A stretch of DNA of 64,000 nt from Rhizodiscina lignyota (Eukaryota; Ascomycota; Dothideomycetes; Aulographales; Rhizodiscinaceae), in NCBI GenBank assembly GCA_010015805.1, contig ML978130.1, positions 620,001 to 684,000 on the forward strand. The letters run 5' to 3'. Shown here piece after piece: positions 22,106 through 31,262 of this stretch (position 1 is the first letter of the stretch; every line of letters starts with the position of its first letter). A model generated the notes under the pieces. It was not told the origin of the DNA. It made no database searches and saw only the letters and a list, made by a program, of their open reading frames with translations. A program made the translations under genes and the position numbers.

Positions 22106-23341
22106 ATGTTCGGCGTACTCTTAGCCACTTCGGTTCTTACCCTGTTTTCGGGCGTCCATGGCCACATGGTCATCACTTCGCCAGTGCCCTTCGACCAGAC
22201 CGCACTCAACAACTCCCCTCTCAACGCTGATGGCTCAGACTTCCCTTGTAAAGTCGGTGGCGGTTCAGGCTACACCTACTCCGTCACCAAGATGAACGAG
22301 GTTGAGGTCGGCCAAGCCCAGAACATCTCGTTCATGGGTAGCGCAGTTCACGGTGGTGGCTCTTGCCAGATCTCGGTCACTCTGGACAAGAACCCTGACA
22401 AGAACAGCCAGTGGAAGGTTGTTCATAGCATCATCGGTGGCTGCCCAGCCAGCATCCCTGGAAACGTGCCAGCTGATACCGCCACCTACACCGGTGCTCC
22501 CCTCGCCAGCTTCCAGTGGACCCTCCCGAAGGGCATGCCTAATGGTCAGTATACTATGGGTTGGACCTGGATAAACAAGATCGGAAACCGCGAATTCTAC
22601 ATGAACTGCGCCCCTATCCAGGTGACTGGTGGTGCCAGCAACAACGATGTTTTCGACAAGCTCCCCGATATGTTCGTCGTCAACATCCCGCCAACCACGT
22701 GTGCTATCCCGCAGTCCGTCAACTGGGTTTACCCCGACCCTGGTGACAGCGTCGAGACCGCCGAATCCTCCGACCTTGCCAGCACTTTCGCTGTTAGCGC
22801 CGGCTGCGCGTCCGTCACAAACTTGGGCGCCGGCGCGGGTAAGGCTGGCACTCCAGCTCAGGCTACTGGCGCTTCCAGCGGCTCTGATTCTGGCGCTAGC
22901 TCCGCCGCTGGTGGAATGATCGGTTCTTCTCCTACGACTGCTGCCCCCGCCGCAACTAGCGCAGCTGGAGGCGACGCAGGTGGCGTTTTCGCTCCAGGAG
23001 CTTCCTCTGCTTCTCCGGCAACTACCATGGCTACTAGCGTCGCTCCAGTTCCCGCTGCCACTAGCGCTCCTGCGGCATCTGCTCCTGCGGCACCCGCTCC
23101 GGCCTCTGGATCCTCCGGATCTTCTGGATCTTCTAGCGGTAGTGGCAGCACTGGCTCAACCTGCACAACCAACGGTGCCATCGTCTGCAACGGCTCGACT
23201 CAATTCGGCCTCTGCAATAACGGCAACGTCGTCTGGCAGGCTGTGGCGGACGGTACGACTTGCTCCAATGGGCAGGTCATGAAGCGCTCCTACCGCCCTC
23301 ACGCACACATGCGTCGCAACACATTCGGCTACGACTTCTAA
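22106..23341 (+). CDS. Lytic polysaccharide monooxygenase, family AA11, with C-terminal X278-like module
   Basis: A secreted copper enzyme that oxidatively cleaves chitin, aiding remodelling or degradation of fungal or arthropod chitin. The intronless gene encodes 411 aa. Cleavage after MFGVLLATSVLTLFSGVHG exposes His20 as mature residue 1, required for the copper histidine brace. The second brace histidine is most likely H82 in SAVHGGGSCQISVTL. AA11 landmarks are MVITSPVPFDQTALNNSPL, DGSDFPCK and the aromatic core QYTMGWTWINKIGNREFYMN. A ~110-residue Ser/Ala/Pro linker (about 255-350), likely O-glycosylated, joins a C-terminal Cys module (GAIVCNGSTQFGLCNNGNVV to TTCSNGQVM) like the X278 chitin-binding module found on AA11 proteins. 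The start is chosen by signal peptide, histidine position and the TATA box. Confidence 0.93.
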   Translation: MFGVLLATSVLTLFSGVHGHMVITSPVPFDQTALNNSPLNADGSDFPCKVGGGSGYTYSVTKMNEVEVGQAQNISFMGSAVHGGGSCQISVTLDKNPDKNSQWKVVHSIIGGCPASIPGNVPADTATYTGAPLASFQWTLPKGMPNGQYTMGWTWINKIGNREFYMNCAPIQVTGGASNNDVFDKLPDMFVVNIPPTTCAIPQSVNWVYPDPGDSVETAESSDLASTFAVSAGCASVTNLGAGAGKAGTPAQATGASSGSDSGASSAAGGMIGSSPTTAAPAATSAAGGDAGGVFAPGASSASPATTMATSVAPVPAATSAPAASAPAAPAPASGSSGSSGSSSGSGSTGSTCTTNGAIVCNGSTQFGLCNNGNVVWQAVADGTTCSNGQVMKRSYRPHAHMRRNTFGYDF

Positions 23342-23875
23342 GCCACGGCTTTTATCAATTCAAGCAGCTTGATGTTTTCCTCCTTCCTTCTAACGGCAAC
23401 TTCTTTACGACATGGGTTCGATCGGGATTTGCAAGCATCATCAGCGAAGGCAAAGGGAAGATATGACTGCATCGCTTTCGGAGTTCTTTGATTTTCCATA
23501 GGGACTTGCTTTAGCCTTTTCATAGGCCTGATTTTTGTTTTTCTTTTCTGCATTTTGCACATTTATCTAGGGACATATCACGATTGGGTTCTTCCGACAG
23601 GAACGAACAGCAGTGTTCCACTGCCTGAGGATACTGTATATCGGTATTCGCAAATAGAAAATTCACTTCTTCACAATTTCGATGTTTTGATTGTCTGTAC
23701 TGTGACTTGGCGGTACCTCGTCGTACCAAGCTTGATACCCACTTAACGCCCCGTGAGCGGTTCTGAAACGTTGCTGTAACACAAGGGCATTAGAAAGCTT
23801 CAATCAATTACTTGCGCCAATCTCTCCGTCAATGATTCTCCTTCCCCTTTACCCGTCCGCCTTTCCGCTTGCTCT
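23342..23875. other. Intergenic between convergent LPMO and HET genes
   Basis: A 534-bp stretch with T-rich 3'-UTR-like sequence. It shows no coding signal. Confidence 0.4.
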
Positions 23876-26248
23876 TCAGATGATCACGATTTCATCCCCT
23901 TCATACGTTGGAGAGTGTAATTTCTCCAGAGCCCTGTCGCGAAGGCGTGGAGGAACAATACAAGGGCCTACCATGCGGAAATTTTCGCCAGAAGGGCGCA
24001 GAATAAAAGCCATATACGCTTGTGGGAATAAGAATGCAAGTTTGTCTCCTTCTTGGACCCTAGGGGGGCTTACGCCGTAGAATCCAGACGTCTTGGTGGT
24101 GAAAAAGGTCCTCTGCGGCCCGAAAAGGTGCCCAATTGGTATATTGAGCTGCGGCAACTTCCCAACGGTCCGAGCCTCACCCTTCAGTACGTTCGAAAGC
24201 CAAGCGCTGCCTGTGATGCTCTTCTCGCTTTGCGCAAGATCGTAAAATTGTTCATCTAACTCCTCTTCAGACACGTTAGTAAGGGCAGAATAGCCTTCCA
24301 GCAGATCTCTCCAAATGAAGGTCAGCCAGCTCTCCGGGTCCAGACTACGGCCTGTGGTCGGAAATTTGGTGCGGCATAGTTCATTAACCAAATAAAGACT
24401 GCGGATCTTGTATCGTTGTGTGAGTGTCGAAGCGAAAAACATGGAGGGGTCATCGGCTTGGGTCGTAAGTTCGGGTATTGTTTCATCCTTGGTCTTCGCA
24501 TGTATGTCTAACCAACTTTTAATCTGGCTCCCTTCGTCCTGGCTTTCTTCCGATGAGCTTTTCATCTGCCGCTCCGAGTAATCTCGCATTTCGCGAGTAA
24601 GACCGAAAAAGGTGGACTCCACGACCGCATCAACTTCGTCAACGAGGAAGCCTCTCACGGAGAGCCGTGCATCATTTACCGAGAGAAGTCGCCTGTCGAT
24701 CGCGTCTCTGTTGACCGTATGTCGACCGTGCTGTTTTCGAAGTAGCGGTGTATGGCCGCCGAGAGTGGAGTTCTGGTGATATAGCCAGTACCAGGTAATG
24801 TCTTCATGGTCGCACAAGAAAGGACTATTCTGGGAGAAATCAGGCACCCATGATGGTAAACCAGGTGTTGGCATGTCGAGTGACAAGGACAGCGGATATT
24901 CTAGATAGAGGTCGACCGCTCCTGGTTCATCTTTCCCTTGTCGAAGCATATATGTCATCGCGTCGCGATACACTTCGGCAACCGATTTGTCGTATGATAC
25001 CTGCACAGACTGGTGCACAGATGGACTCACTATGCCAAATGTGCCGTAGATCTTGTCTTTTAAGTCGGTCGCGTCGAAATCCTTTATGAAAGGCAGAACC
25101 TTGTATAACGGTCTAGGACGCAGCCTGCCTTCGTCATCCACTATTGCTCTGCGGATATTTATCAAGTTGGCCAAGGTCTTCTCGGCTTCATCATGATTGA
25201 TCCAAACAGTAGCAGACTTTCTGGTGAAGACTTTTGAAGAGACCACATTTCCACTCGAGTCAACAATCTTCCATAACTGATTAAAGTCCATGCCAGGGAT
25301 GCGATCTTTAAGCATTGGCAGAACCCAATGTGTTGCCATGAACTTGCCGTACGAGACAGTTCGTGACCCGCACAAGATCTGAGGAAGGGCTTTTCCAAGA
25401 ACGAACTCTTGAACGACCCACGTACGACGGAACCAGGGACGCTTCAGCAGCTGGCCAAAATCCATCGCAAACTTGCGAGTTTGCATAGCCTCCACGTTTT
25501 GTTGGGCAATGATATCAAGAGTCTCATCGCTACCATCTTTAGCAGCGCCAAGCCAGACAATCACCCTTACCGCTTGGTGGTATATCCTGCCCATAAGCGG
25601 GATCTGTGTATTCTTTTCAGCTTTGCCGTCATCTCCGACTTGGTTGATACAAATGGCGTCAATCCAAAGCTTACGCGTTGATGTTGGCTTGCGAAGCTGC
25701 GTAAGAGCATCGTAAAGATTCCATGAGACCTCGAAAGGATGACTATTGATCCAGATGGTATGTTTGGATTGCTTGTTACTTCTCCAGGAGTATGATAAAG
25801 CCTCATATTGTGCCGCTGCTGAGTTGAGGTCGGCTTTTTCAATCGTACAGCAGATATCGTCTCCGCCAGGCAACAGAGATAACAATCTAATTTGATCGTG
25901 ATCCAACGGCGAATGCTCAAAAGGATCTGTAAACTTTTGATACTGCTCTGCTCCAGAAATGTCTTCCGGCTGCTGATGAGAGGTAATGAACAACTCTTCC
26001 ATTTCGAAAGCTATGGATTGCTGGCTCCGAGGTATGTGGGTTGTTCCGACTCCTGACTTCTGACAGAGCGAAAACAAATCATTCCAATAGCTCCGTGGAC
26101 TCCATAGGCAGTGGTGACAGACGTGGTAGGTCCTGCCATTTTGACCGGGCTCCATCCACTTGCTCCAACTGCCATCATCCCAACCCATTCTGTCACATGT
26201 CTCACAGCCTATCGCCTTTGGTCCAGCATTCATTTGTGACCCCGCCAT
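23876..26248 (-). CDS. HET-domain (heterokaryon incompatibility) protein with N-terminal CxxC pairs
   Basis: A protein of the family whose members trigger programmed cell death on non-self recognition; this one may act in allorecognition or another stress-triggered role. The intronless frame gives 790 aa. Residues 15-47 hold two CxxC pairs (CETC at 15-18, CHHC at 44-47) suggesting a zinc ribbon. The HET domain begins near residue 148 with YEALSYSWRSNKQ and continues through NLYDALTQLRKPTSTRKLWI, DAICINQVGDDGKAEKNTQI, MGRIYHQAVRVIVWLGAAK and RPWFRRTWVVQEFVLGKAL. These are the three canonical HET blocks. The C-terminal part contains FLVDEVDAV and ends with a region (FILRPSGENFRMVGPCIV) typical of large HET proteins. 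No WD40, NACHT or ankyrin repeats were seen. Confidence 0.93.
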   Translation of the reverse strand: MAGSQMNAGPKAIGCETCDRMGWDDGSWSKWMEPGQNGRTYHVCHHCLWSPRSYWNDLFSLCQKSGVGTTHIPRSQQSIAFEMEELFITSHQQPEDISGAEQYQKFTDPFEHSPLDHDQIRLLSLLPGGDDICCTIEKADLNSAAAQYEALSYSWRSNKQSKHTIWINSHPFEVSWNLYDALTQLRKPTSTRKLWIDAICINQVGDDGKAEKNTQIPLMGRIYHQAVRVIVWLGAAKDGSDETLDIIAQQNVEAMQTRKFAMDFGQLLKRPWFRRTWVVQEFVLGKALPQILCGSRTVSYGKFMATHWVLPMLKDRIPGMDFNQLWKIVDSSGNVVSSKVFTRKSATVWINHDEAEKTLANLINIRRAIVDDEGRLRPRPLYKVLPFIKDFDATDLKDKIYGTFGIVSPSVHQSVQVSYDKSVAEVYRDAMTYMLRQGKDEPGAVDLYLEYPLSLSLDMPTPGLPSWVPDFSQNSPFLCDHEDITWYWLYHQNSTLGGHTPLLRKQHGRHTVNRDAIDRRLLSVNDARLSVRGFLVDEVDAVVESTFFGLTREMRDYSERQMKSSSEESQDEGSQIKSWLDIHAKTKDETIPELTTQADDPSMFFASTLTQRYKIRSLYLVNELCRTKFPTTGRSLDPESWLTFIWRDLLEGYSALTNVSEEELDEQFYDLAQSEKSITGSAWLSNVLKGEARTVGKLPQLNIPIGHLFGPQRTFFTTKTSGFYGVSPPRVQEGDKLAFLFPQAYMAFILRPSGENFRMVGPCIVPPRLRDRALEKLHSPTYEGDEIVII

Positions 26249-27366
26249 CGAGTGAATGTTTCTTGATATGAAGGGAAAGCGTCTTCGAGTTCGCTCAGTA
26301 GGTGATGGGAGCTGTAGCGACGGGACGTGGTCTCTGAGATACTTGTAGCTCTTAATGGAACGGGTCCATCGTTGCAGACGCGAAAGGTAAGGATGATTTC
26401 ATGATTCTCTGCTGTTCCGAGAGAGCTCAGCACTGAGAATTTCTGCAAGGCAGAAAGGGAACTCGCGGCGCAAAGGAGCATTAGCAACCAGACATTGGGA
26501 AGTCTGGACTGCGGGGTTGAACACGGTCTCCGGGCCCTGAAGATGGGCTTCAAATCAGGTACCTACCTACGATGGGAGCTCCGACGAAGGTGATGAGGCA
26601 ATGAAGCGGGCGGAGAGATGGATGCAGCGTGAGTCTGAGGATTTTCTCCTTATGGAACTGTCATTCTAGCGCTCCGGTCTTCGAAGGAACTCCGGTAGCC
26701 GCGATTAAGCAGGGGCGAACCGCTGAAGGGGCGATCGATACGTTGTGACCATGAGCCTCTAGCCTCTTCTTTTCGGACCATCTGAGGGGTCATTGCTATC
26801 TGCATCAGAAATTCTGCCACAGTTTCAAGAAGCCCTCCTGCCATTGATCTCTGCAGATCATTTTTACTGGGGAAATTTGAAGGGAGTCTCCATGACTCGA
26901 CGCTCTCAGGAACGCTCCTTGGCAACGTTTCTCCGCACTCAGTCCGCATACAGTAAACCCCGTTGCCCTCTCACACTTCCGCCTCTCATTACACAATTGC
27001 GCGGTGCCCTTTGACCCGAGCTTCATCTTAAGCTTCACCATGAGAACAACCAATCTTTCCAAACCTGGGCGAACTTTCCGTCTACGGCTTCGGAAGAATG
27101 ATAGTTACGTGGACGCTTCTTCCTGCCGAAAATTTGGGCAAGCTAATGCACTGACTTGACGATATTCCATGTTGCTCACGCGTTGATCTGGAGCCAAAGC
27201 AGCATGGGTAACGTCAAAGGAAGCCGATTTTCATATTTTGATCAATATCATCCAAATGAACTGAGAGTCCTATTGGGCTAGCCTATCCTTTGAAAATGCA
27301 TATTACCTGAGTTGTTCGCAGTTCGCAACGTGCACAGTGCTGCCGTCCCACAGTGCCAAATGAAAG
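26249..27366. other. Divergent intergenic region between HET and GH78 genes
   Basis: 1.1 kb holding both promoters. Short frames on both strands (under 110 codons) lack motifs. No TATA box or repeat was noted with confidence. Confidence 0.4.
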
Positions 27367-30057
27367 ATGTTGCTGCGTCTCCATAACTTCGTTTCACTAA
27401 TTACAATCTCGCTCGCTGCCGCAGTCAGCGTCGATGATGGATCGCTTCGCGCAGATGGCTTGATTCAGCCCCTGGGCATGTCCAATGTCAACCCGCGACT
27501 CTCCTGGATACCTCTCTCGGACACGCGCGGCGACCGACAGACTGGGTACCAAGTCCAAGTCTCGTCCTCTCCGAGTTTCCAAGTCGCCGATCTCTGGGAC
27601 TCAGGAAAGGTTCATTCTACTGCGGTTTGGACAACATACGCTGGCCGAAGTCTTGCTTCCCGCGATGTCGCCTCATGGCGTGTAAGAATATGGGATGCGA
27701 GCGACAAACCATCATCATGGAGTGCGATCGGCTCGTTTGAGATGGGACTTCTAAAAGAGTCTGACTGGCAAGCACATTGGATCGCCAATCCGGAATACAT
27801 TCCTGGAGGTGGAACGTCTCTGCCAATGTTTGCTAAAGCGTTCGAATCGAGCTGCTCAGCCAAAAAAGCGCGTTTGTATATACTTGGACTAGGCCAATTT
27901 GCAGCATACGTAAACGGAAATCCTGCATCCGACTCGGTTCTCGATCCCTCATACAGCCAAACGAATGCCTCGTTACCATATTCGACATATGATGTGACAC
28001 CTCTTATGCAAGATGGAGTCAATCTCATTGGAGTCGAAGTCGGTAAAGGAGTTTACGATGCGGAGCAACCCGTTGCAAAGCGCTACACGGATTTCATCAC
28101 AGCCTCGAATCCTCCAACTGTGATCGCAAGGCTCGAAATGACGTGCCAGGATGATGGTTCGGTGCACAGTATCGTCTCCGATGAATCGTGGAAGACCTCC
28201 GTATCAGGCCCACATCTAGAAGCAAGCTGGTACGGAGGCTGCGAGTATGACGCCAGAAATGAGACCAAAGGATGGCCAAACACAAGCGTAGATCTCTTAG
28301 CACCTGCTTGGATCAATGCAACAACTATAACCCTGCCTGTTGGCGGTACACTTACTGCTGATCCAGGGCCTGCGATGAAGGTTATTGACAGATGGCCCGC
28401 AAGATCTGTGACAGCAGTGAACGGCAGCTACATCTTCGATCTGGGCATCAATATCGCAGGGTGGTTCAACATAACCATGCACGGAGGCTCTGCTCAGAGA
28501 GTTGTTTTCTGGCCTGGGGAAAGACTACTGAGCTCAGGGCTTGTTGATCAATCGACCACTGGATCGCCGATTTTTGATGGCTATACCTTCGCGGGGCGAC
28601 CTTCAGAGTCATACCATCCAAAATTCATGTATCACGGCTTCCGATTCATCCAGGTAGACAACCTTACTTACACTCCGGAGGCATCAGACCTTGAAGCGTT
28701 GGTAATCCGAGCGGAGAACGAAGCAGTCGGCTCGTTCGATACATCTTCGGAACTGTTCAACTCGATTCACACAATCATCGATAGGTCCATGCAAGGCAAC
28801 ATGCATTCCGTCATGACAGATTGTCCGCACCGAGAGAAGTCAGGCTGGCTTGATGATGTACATCTCGTCTTCTTTCCCCTAGCTCAGAACTACGACGTAT
28901 ATGCGCATACAAATCGCCTTGTCAGTATCATAGCAGACTCTCAACTGCCGGATGGAATGATTCCAACAACAGCGCCGGAGTTTAAGGTCTTTTTGCCTCC
29001 GTATCAAGTCTACCGGGATGAGGCCAACTGGGGTAATGCGATCATGACGACGTCTCTCTACCATTATCAGACATATGGCTCGACGGATCTCTTCGAGAAG
29101 TACTACGACCATATGGTCCATTATGTGGAGTACCTCACGTCTGAAACAAATGGAACTTCCATCATCCAAGGCGGACTGGGCGACTGGGAGTCGTTTGATA
29201 CAACTACGCCTGTCAATCTGACATCAACCTTTGGTTACCAGCAAGCCGTTGCAGCATTGACGCAGATTGCGGCTGTTTTGGGGAAACAGAGCGATGTGCA
29301 CAAGTACGCGGCCTTGAACAAAAAGATTCAGAGCGCATTCCACAAAGGCTTCTTTAACACCACGACAAAGAATTCGTACGCATCTGGGTCCATGGCATCA
29401 AATGCAATTGCATTAGACATGGGTGCAGTGCCGTCTCAGTACCAGTCCGCAGTCTTTGATTCCCTTGTCAAGAAGATCAAAGATGAAACATATCACATGT
29501 TGGTCGGCGAGATTGCCCTTCCGTCCCTCTTCCGCGTTCTGCAAGCCCACAGTCGAGACGACGTGCTGTTCGACATGATGAGCGTGACGACGAATGTGAG
29601 TTACGGATTCCAAGTTGCACAGGGCGCAACATCGCTGTGGGAACATTGGGACGGCGTGTCCGGAAGCCTCAATCATTGGATGTTCGGTTATGGCGAGGCT
29701 TGGTTGAGGAGGCTGAGCGGAATGAGCCAGGCAACAGGAGACGTAGCATGGCAAAGTATTGAATTTCAGCCGATCGTCGTGGGTGATCTCTTACATGCTA
29801 ATTCGACTTTCCGATCTCCCCGGGGCTGGGTAAAGACCGCATGGAATCTTGATGGCGATACTCTTGCCTACGCTATCACCGTTCCTGTGGGCAGCACAGG
29901 TACAGTCACACTAAGCAGCACAGACGTGACAGAAAGCGGTCGATCTCTGAGGCAGGGGAACGGGATCACAGATATCCGGAGGTCAGGACACGCAGTCACG
30001 ATACAGCTCGGATCTGGCTCATATAACTTTCGCGCTGAGCATTATTTACGCGGATAG
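27367..30057 (+). CDS. Secreted alpha-L-rhamnosidase, glycoside hydrolase family 78
   Basis: An inverting glycosidase that releases terminal alpha-L-rhamnose from plant glycosides (flavonoid rhamnosides) or pectin-type polymers. The intronless gene encodes 896 aa. A signal peptide (LHNFVSLITISLAAAVS) is followed by the fibronectin-like start GLIQPLGMSNVNPRLSWIPL, then WQAHWIANPEYIPGGG and KAFESSCSAKKARLYILGLG of the beta-sandwich domains. The catalytic (alpha/alpha)6 barrel carries TDCPHREKSGWLDD at residues 484-497, the conserved acidic substrate-binding motif, then GGLGDWES and TSLWEHWDGVSGSLNHWMFG. A C-terminal beta-sandwich follows. Many NxS/T sites suggest glycosylation. It is about 8 kb from a second, unrelated rhamnosidase. 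Confidence 0.95.
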   Translation: MLLRLHNFVSLITISLAAAVSVDDGSLRADGLIQPLGMSNVNPRLSWIPLSDTRGDRQTGYQVQVSSSPSFQVADLWDSGKVHSTAVWTTYAGRSLASRDVASWRVRIWDASDKPSSWSAIGSFEMGLLKESDWQAHWIANPEYIPGGGTSLPMFAKAFESSCSAKKARLYILGLGQFAAYVNGNPASDSVLDPSYSQTNASLPYSTYDVTPLMQDGVNLIGVEVGKGVYDAEQPVAKRYTDFITASNPPTVIARLEMTCQDDGSVHSIVSDESWKTSVSGPHLEASWYGGCEYDARNETKGWPNTSVDLLAPAWINATTITLPVGGTLTADPGPAMKVIDRWPARSVTAVNGSYIFDLGINIAGWFNITMHGGSAQRVVFWPGERLLSSGLVDQSTTGSPIFDGYTFAGRPSESYHPKFMYHGFRFIQVDNLTYTPEASDLEALVIRAENEAVGSFDTSSELFNSIHTIIDRSMQGNMHSVMTDCPHREKSGWLDDVHLVFFPLAQNYDVYAHTNRLVSIIADSQLPDGMIPTTAPEFKVFLPPYQVYRDEANWGNAIMTTSLYHYQTYGSTDLFEKYYDHMVHYVEYLTSETNGTSIIQGGLGDWESFDTTTPVNLTSTFGYQQAVAALTQIAAVLGKQSDVHKYAALNKKIQSAFHKGFFNTTTKNSYASGSMASNAIALDMGAVPSQYQSAVFDSLVKKIKDETYHMLVGEIALPSLFRVLQAHSRDDVLFDMMSVTTNVSYGFQVAQGATSLWEHWDGVSGSLNHWMFGYGEAWLRRLSGMSQATGDVAWQSIEFQPIVVGDLLHANSTFRSPRGWVKTAWNLDGDTLAYAITVPVGSTGTVTLSSTDVTESGRSLRQGNGITDIRRSGHAVTIQLGSGSYNFRAEHYLRG

Positions 30058-31262
30058 AAATACATAAATATGGTGAGCGACAGTAGCGCTGAAGAAAAGA
30101 ATATAAACGAAGAAAGAATGTCCAGTGAAGTGTATGGTCATTTGAATATTCGCCGCAGGAACTGCAATATTATCACTCTGCGAGAGACTGCGAGGCGCCA
30201 TGCCCCGCCTACTTCCTCCTCGGACGTCTGTAGAGAGGCTCGCTGGTACCAAAAGCATGCCGGACGTTGCTCAAACAAGGTGGCACAGCAATTCTAGCGT
30301 GCTGAAGAGTAACACTCGACTGCTTGCGGTCCGGACGACTCACGAGGTCGATCGACATTATGAGCCTTGGGTCTGTGATACTATCTGCACTAAGGCTGAA
30401 CCCTTTCAAATTGCACAGGTTATAGAGACGTGGACGTGAAAGTAAAAGCGCATACGGTATGAGACGAGTCCTCGTACGATGCCTCTCCCGATTTTTGTTC
30501 TCCAAGCGCCGATCTTTAAGCCACCAACACCGGTGAACATCCGATGTCCGCTATTTAGCCGCGCGGTGCACGTCGATAGGATAACCCCCTGCTTCTGTCT
30601 GCCGTCCGTCGCTCTGATTGATCTCTCGGGCGCTTCTGGCCATCTCGCTTCCACAAACCACGAACCACGTCCAGGCGTCAATGCTGGCATGCCACCAACA
30701 CGATCTGCCATCGCCAGTGGCTGTCTTGCCCTGCTGCAAGGGACCACGGCAAGGGATAATACGGTTTCGGTCTTGCAGCTAAGCGCCCGTGTGGCACAGA
30801 AAGGGAATAGCAGGCGACCGAGGCCCAGATAGGACACTCTTTGCAACGTCGGATTGGTCGCACCAAACCAACAGGCAGATCTGGCATACCCGCCGAATAA
30901 CGCGATCTCAGTTATGCCCATGTTAAGTCGCCAGATACTGACACTCAAAATTCCCCGAAGATAGGCGTTTGTCCCTGCAAGAAAGAAATGACTGCTGCAG
31001 AAGGCGGAAATGCCTGTCTGCCCTTTAGACTCCAATTCGATAAGAGCGATTAGGCTGTTCATCTCTTCTTCTGCTCTATTATTAGCTATGCTGCCTGGAT
31101 CGGTTCATCTTTATTCAAATTGCATGTCCGTGCCTTAAGTGTTACCCGTGGGAGATGTTAGTTCTTTCGTTTCAAACTACTTCACAATTCTCTTGTTGCA
31201 GTCGAGGAATAGCGTCAGAGTGTATCGAGCAACGGCGCTAATTCCGTCAGACTTCGATCGCT
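30058..31262. other. Intergenic, nothing supported
   Basis: A 218-codon minus-strand frame at 30406-31062 has no start context, motif or homologous look and is treated as chance. The remainder is 3' flank of the GH78 gene and promoter of the DUF3433 gene. Confidence 0.4.

Noticed and set aside
22850-23150. Repetitive GCT/TCT-rich tract as a possible minisatellite
   Set aside because: It is the coding sequence for the Ser/Ala/Pro linker of the AA11 enzyme, so codon-level repetition explains it.
17596-23341. Secondary-metabolite cluster around the P450
   Set aside because: No polyketide synthase, NRPS, terpene cyclase, transporter or cluster regulator is found in the flanks.
30406-31062. 218-codon minus-strand open frame
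   Set aside because: No recognisable family pattern, no splice partner, no conserved-looking blocks; likely fortuitous.
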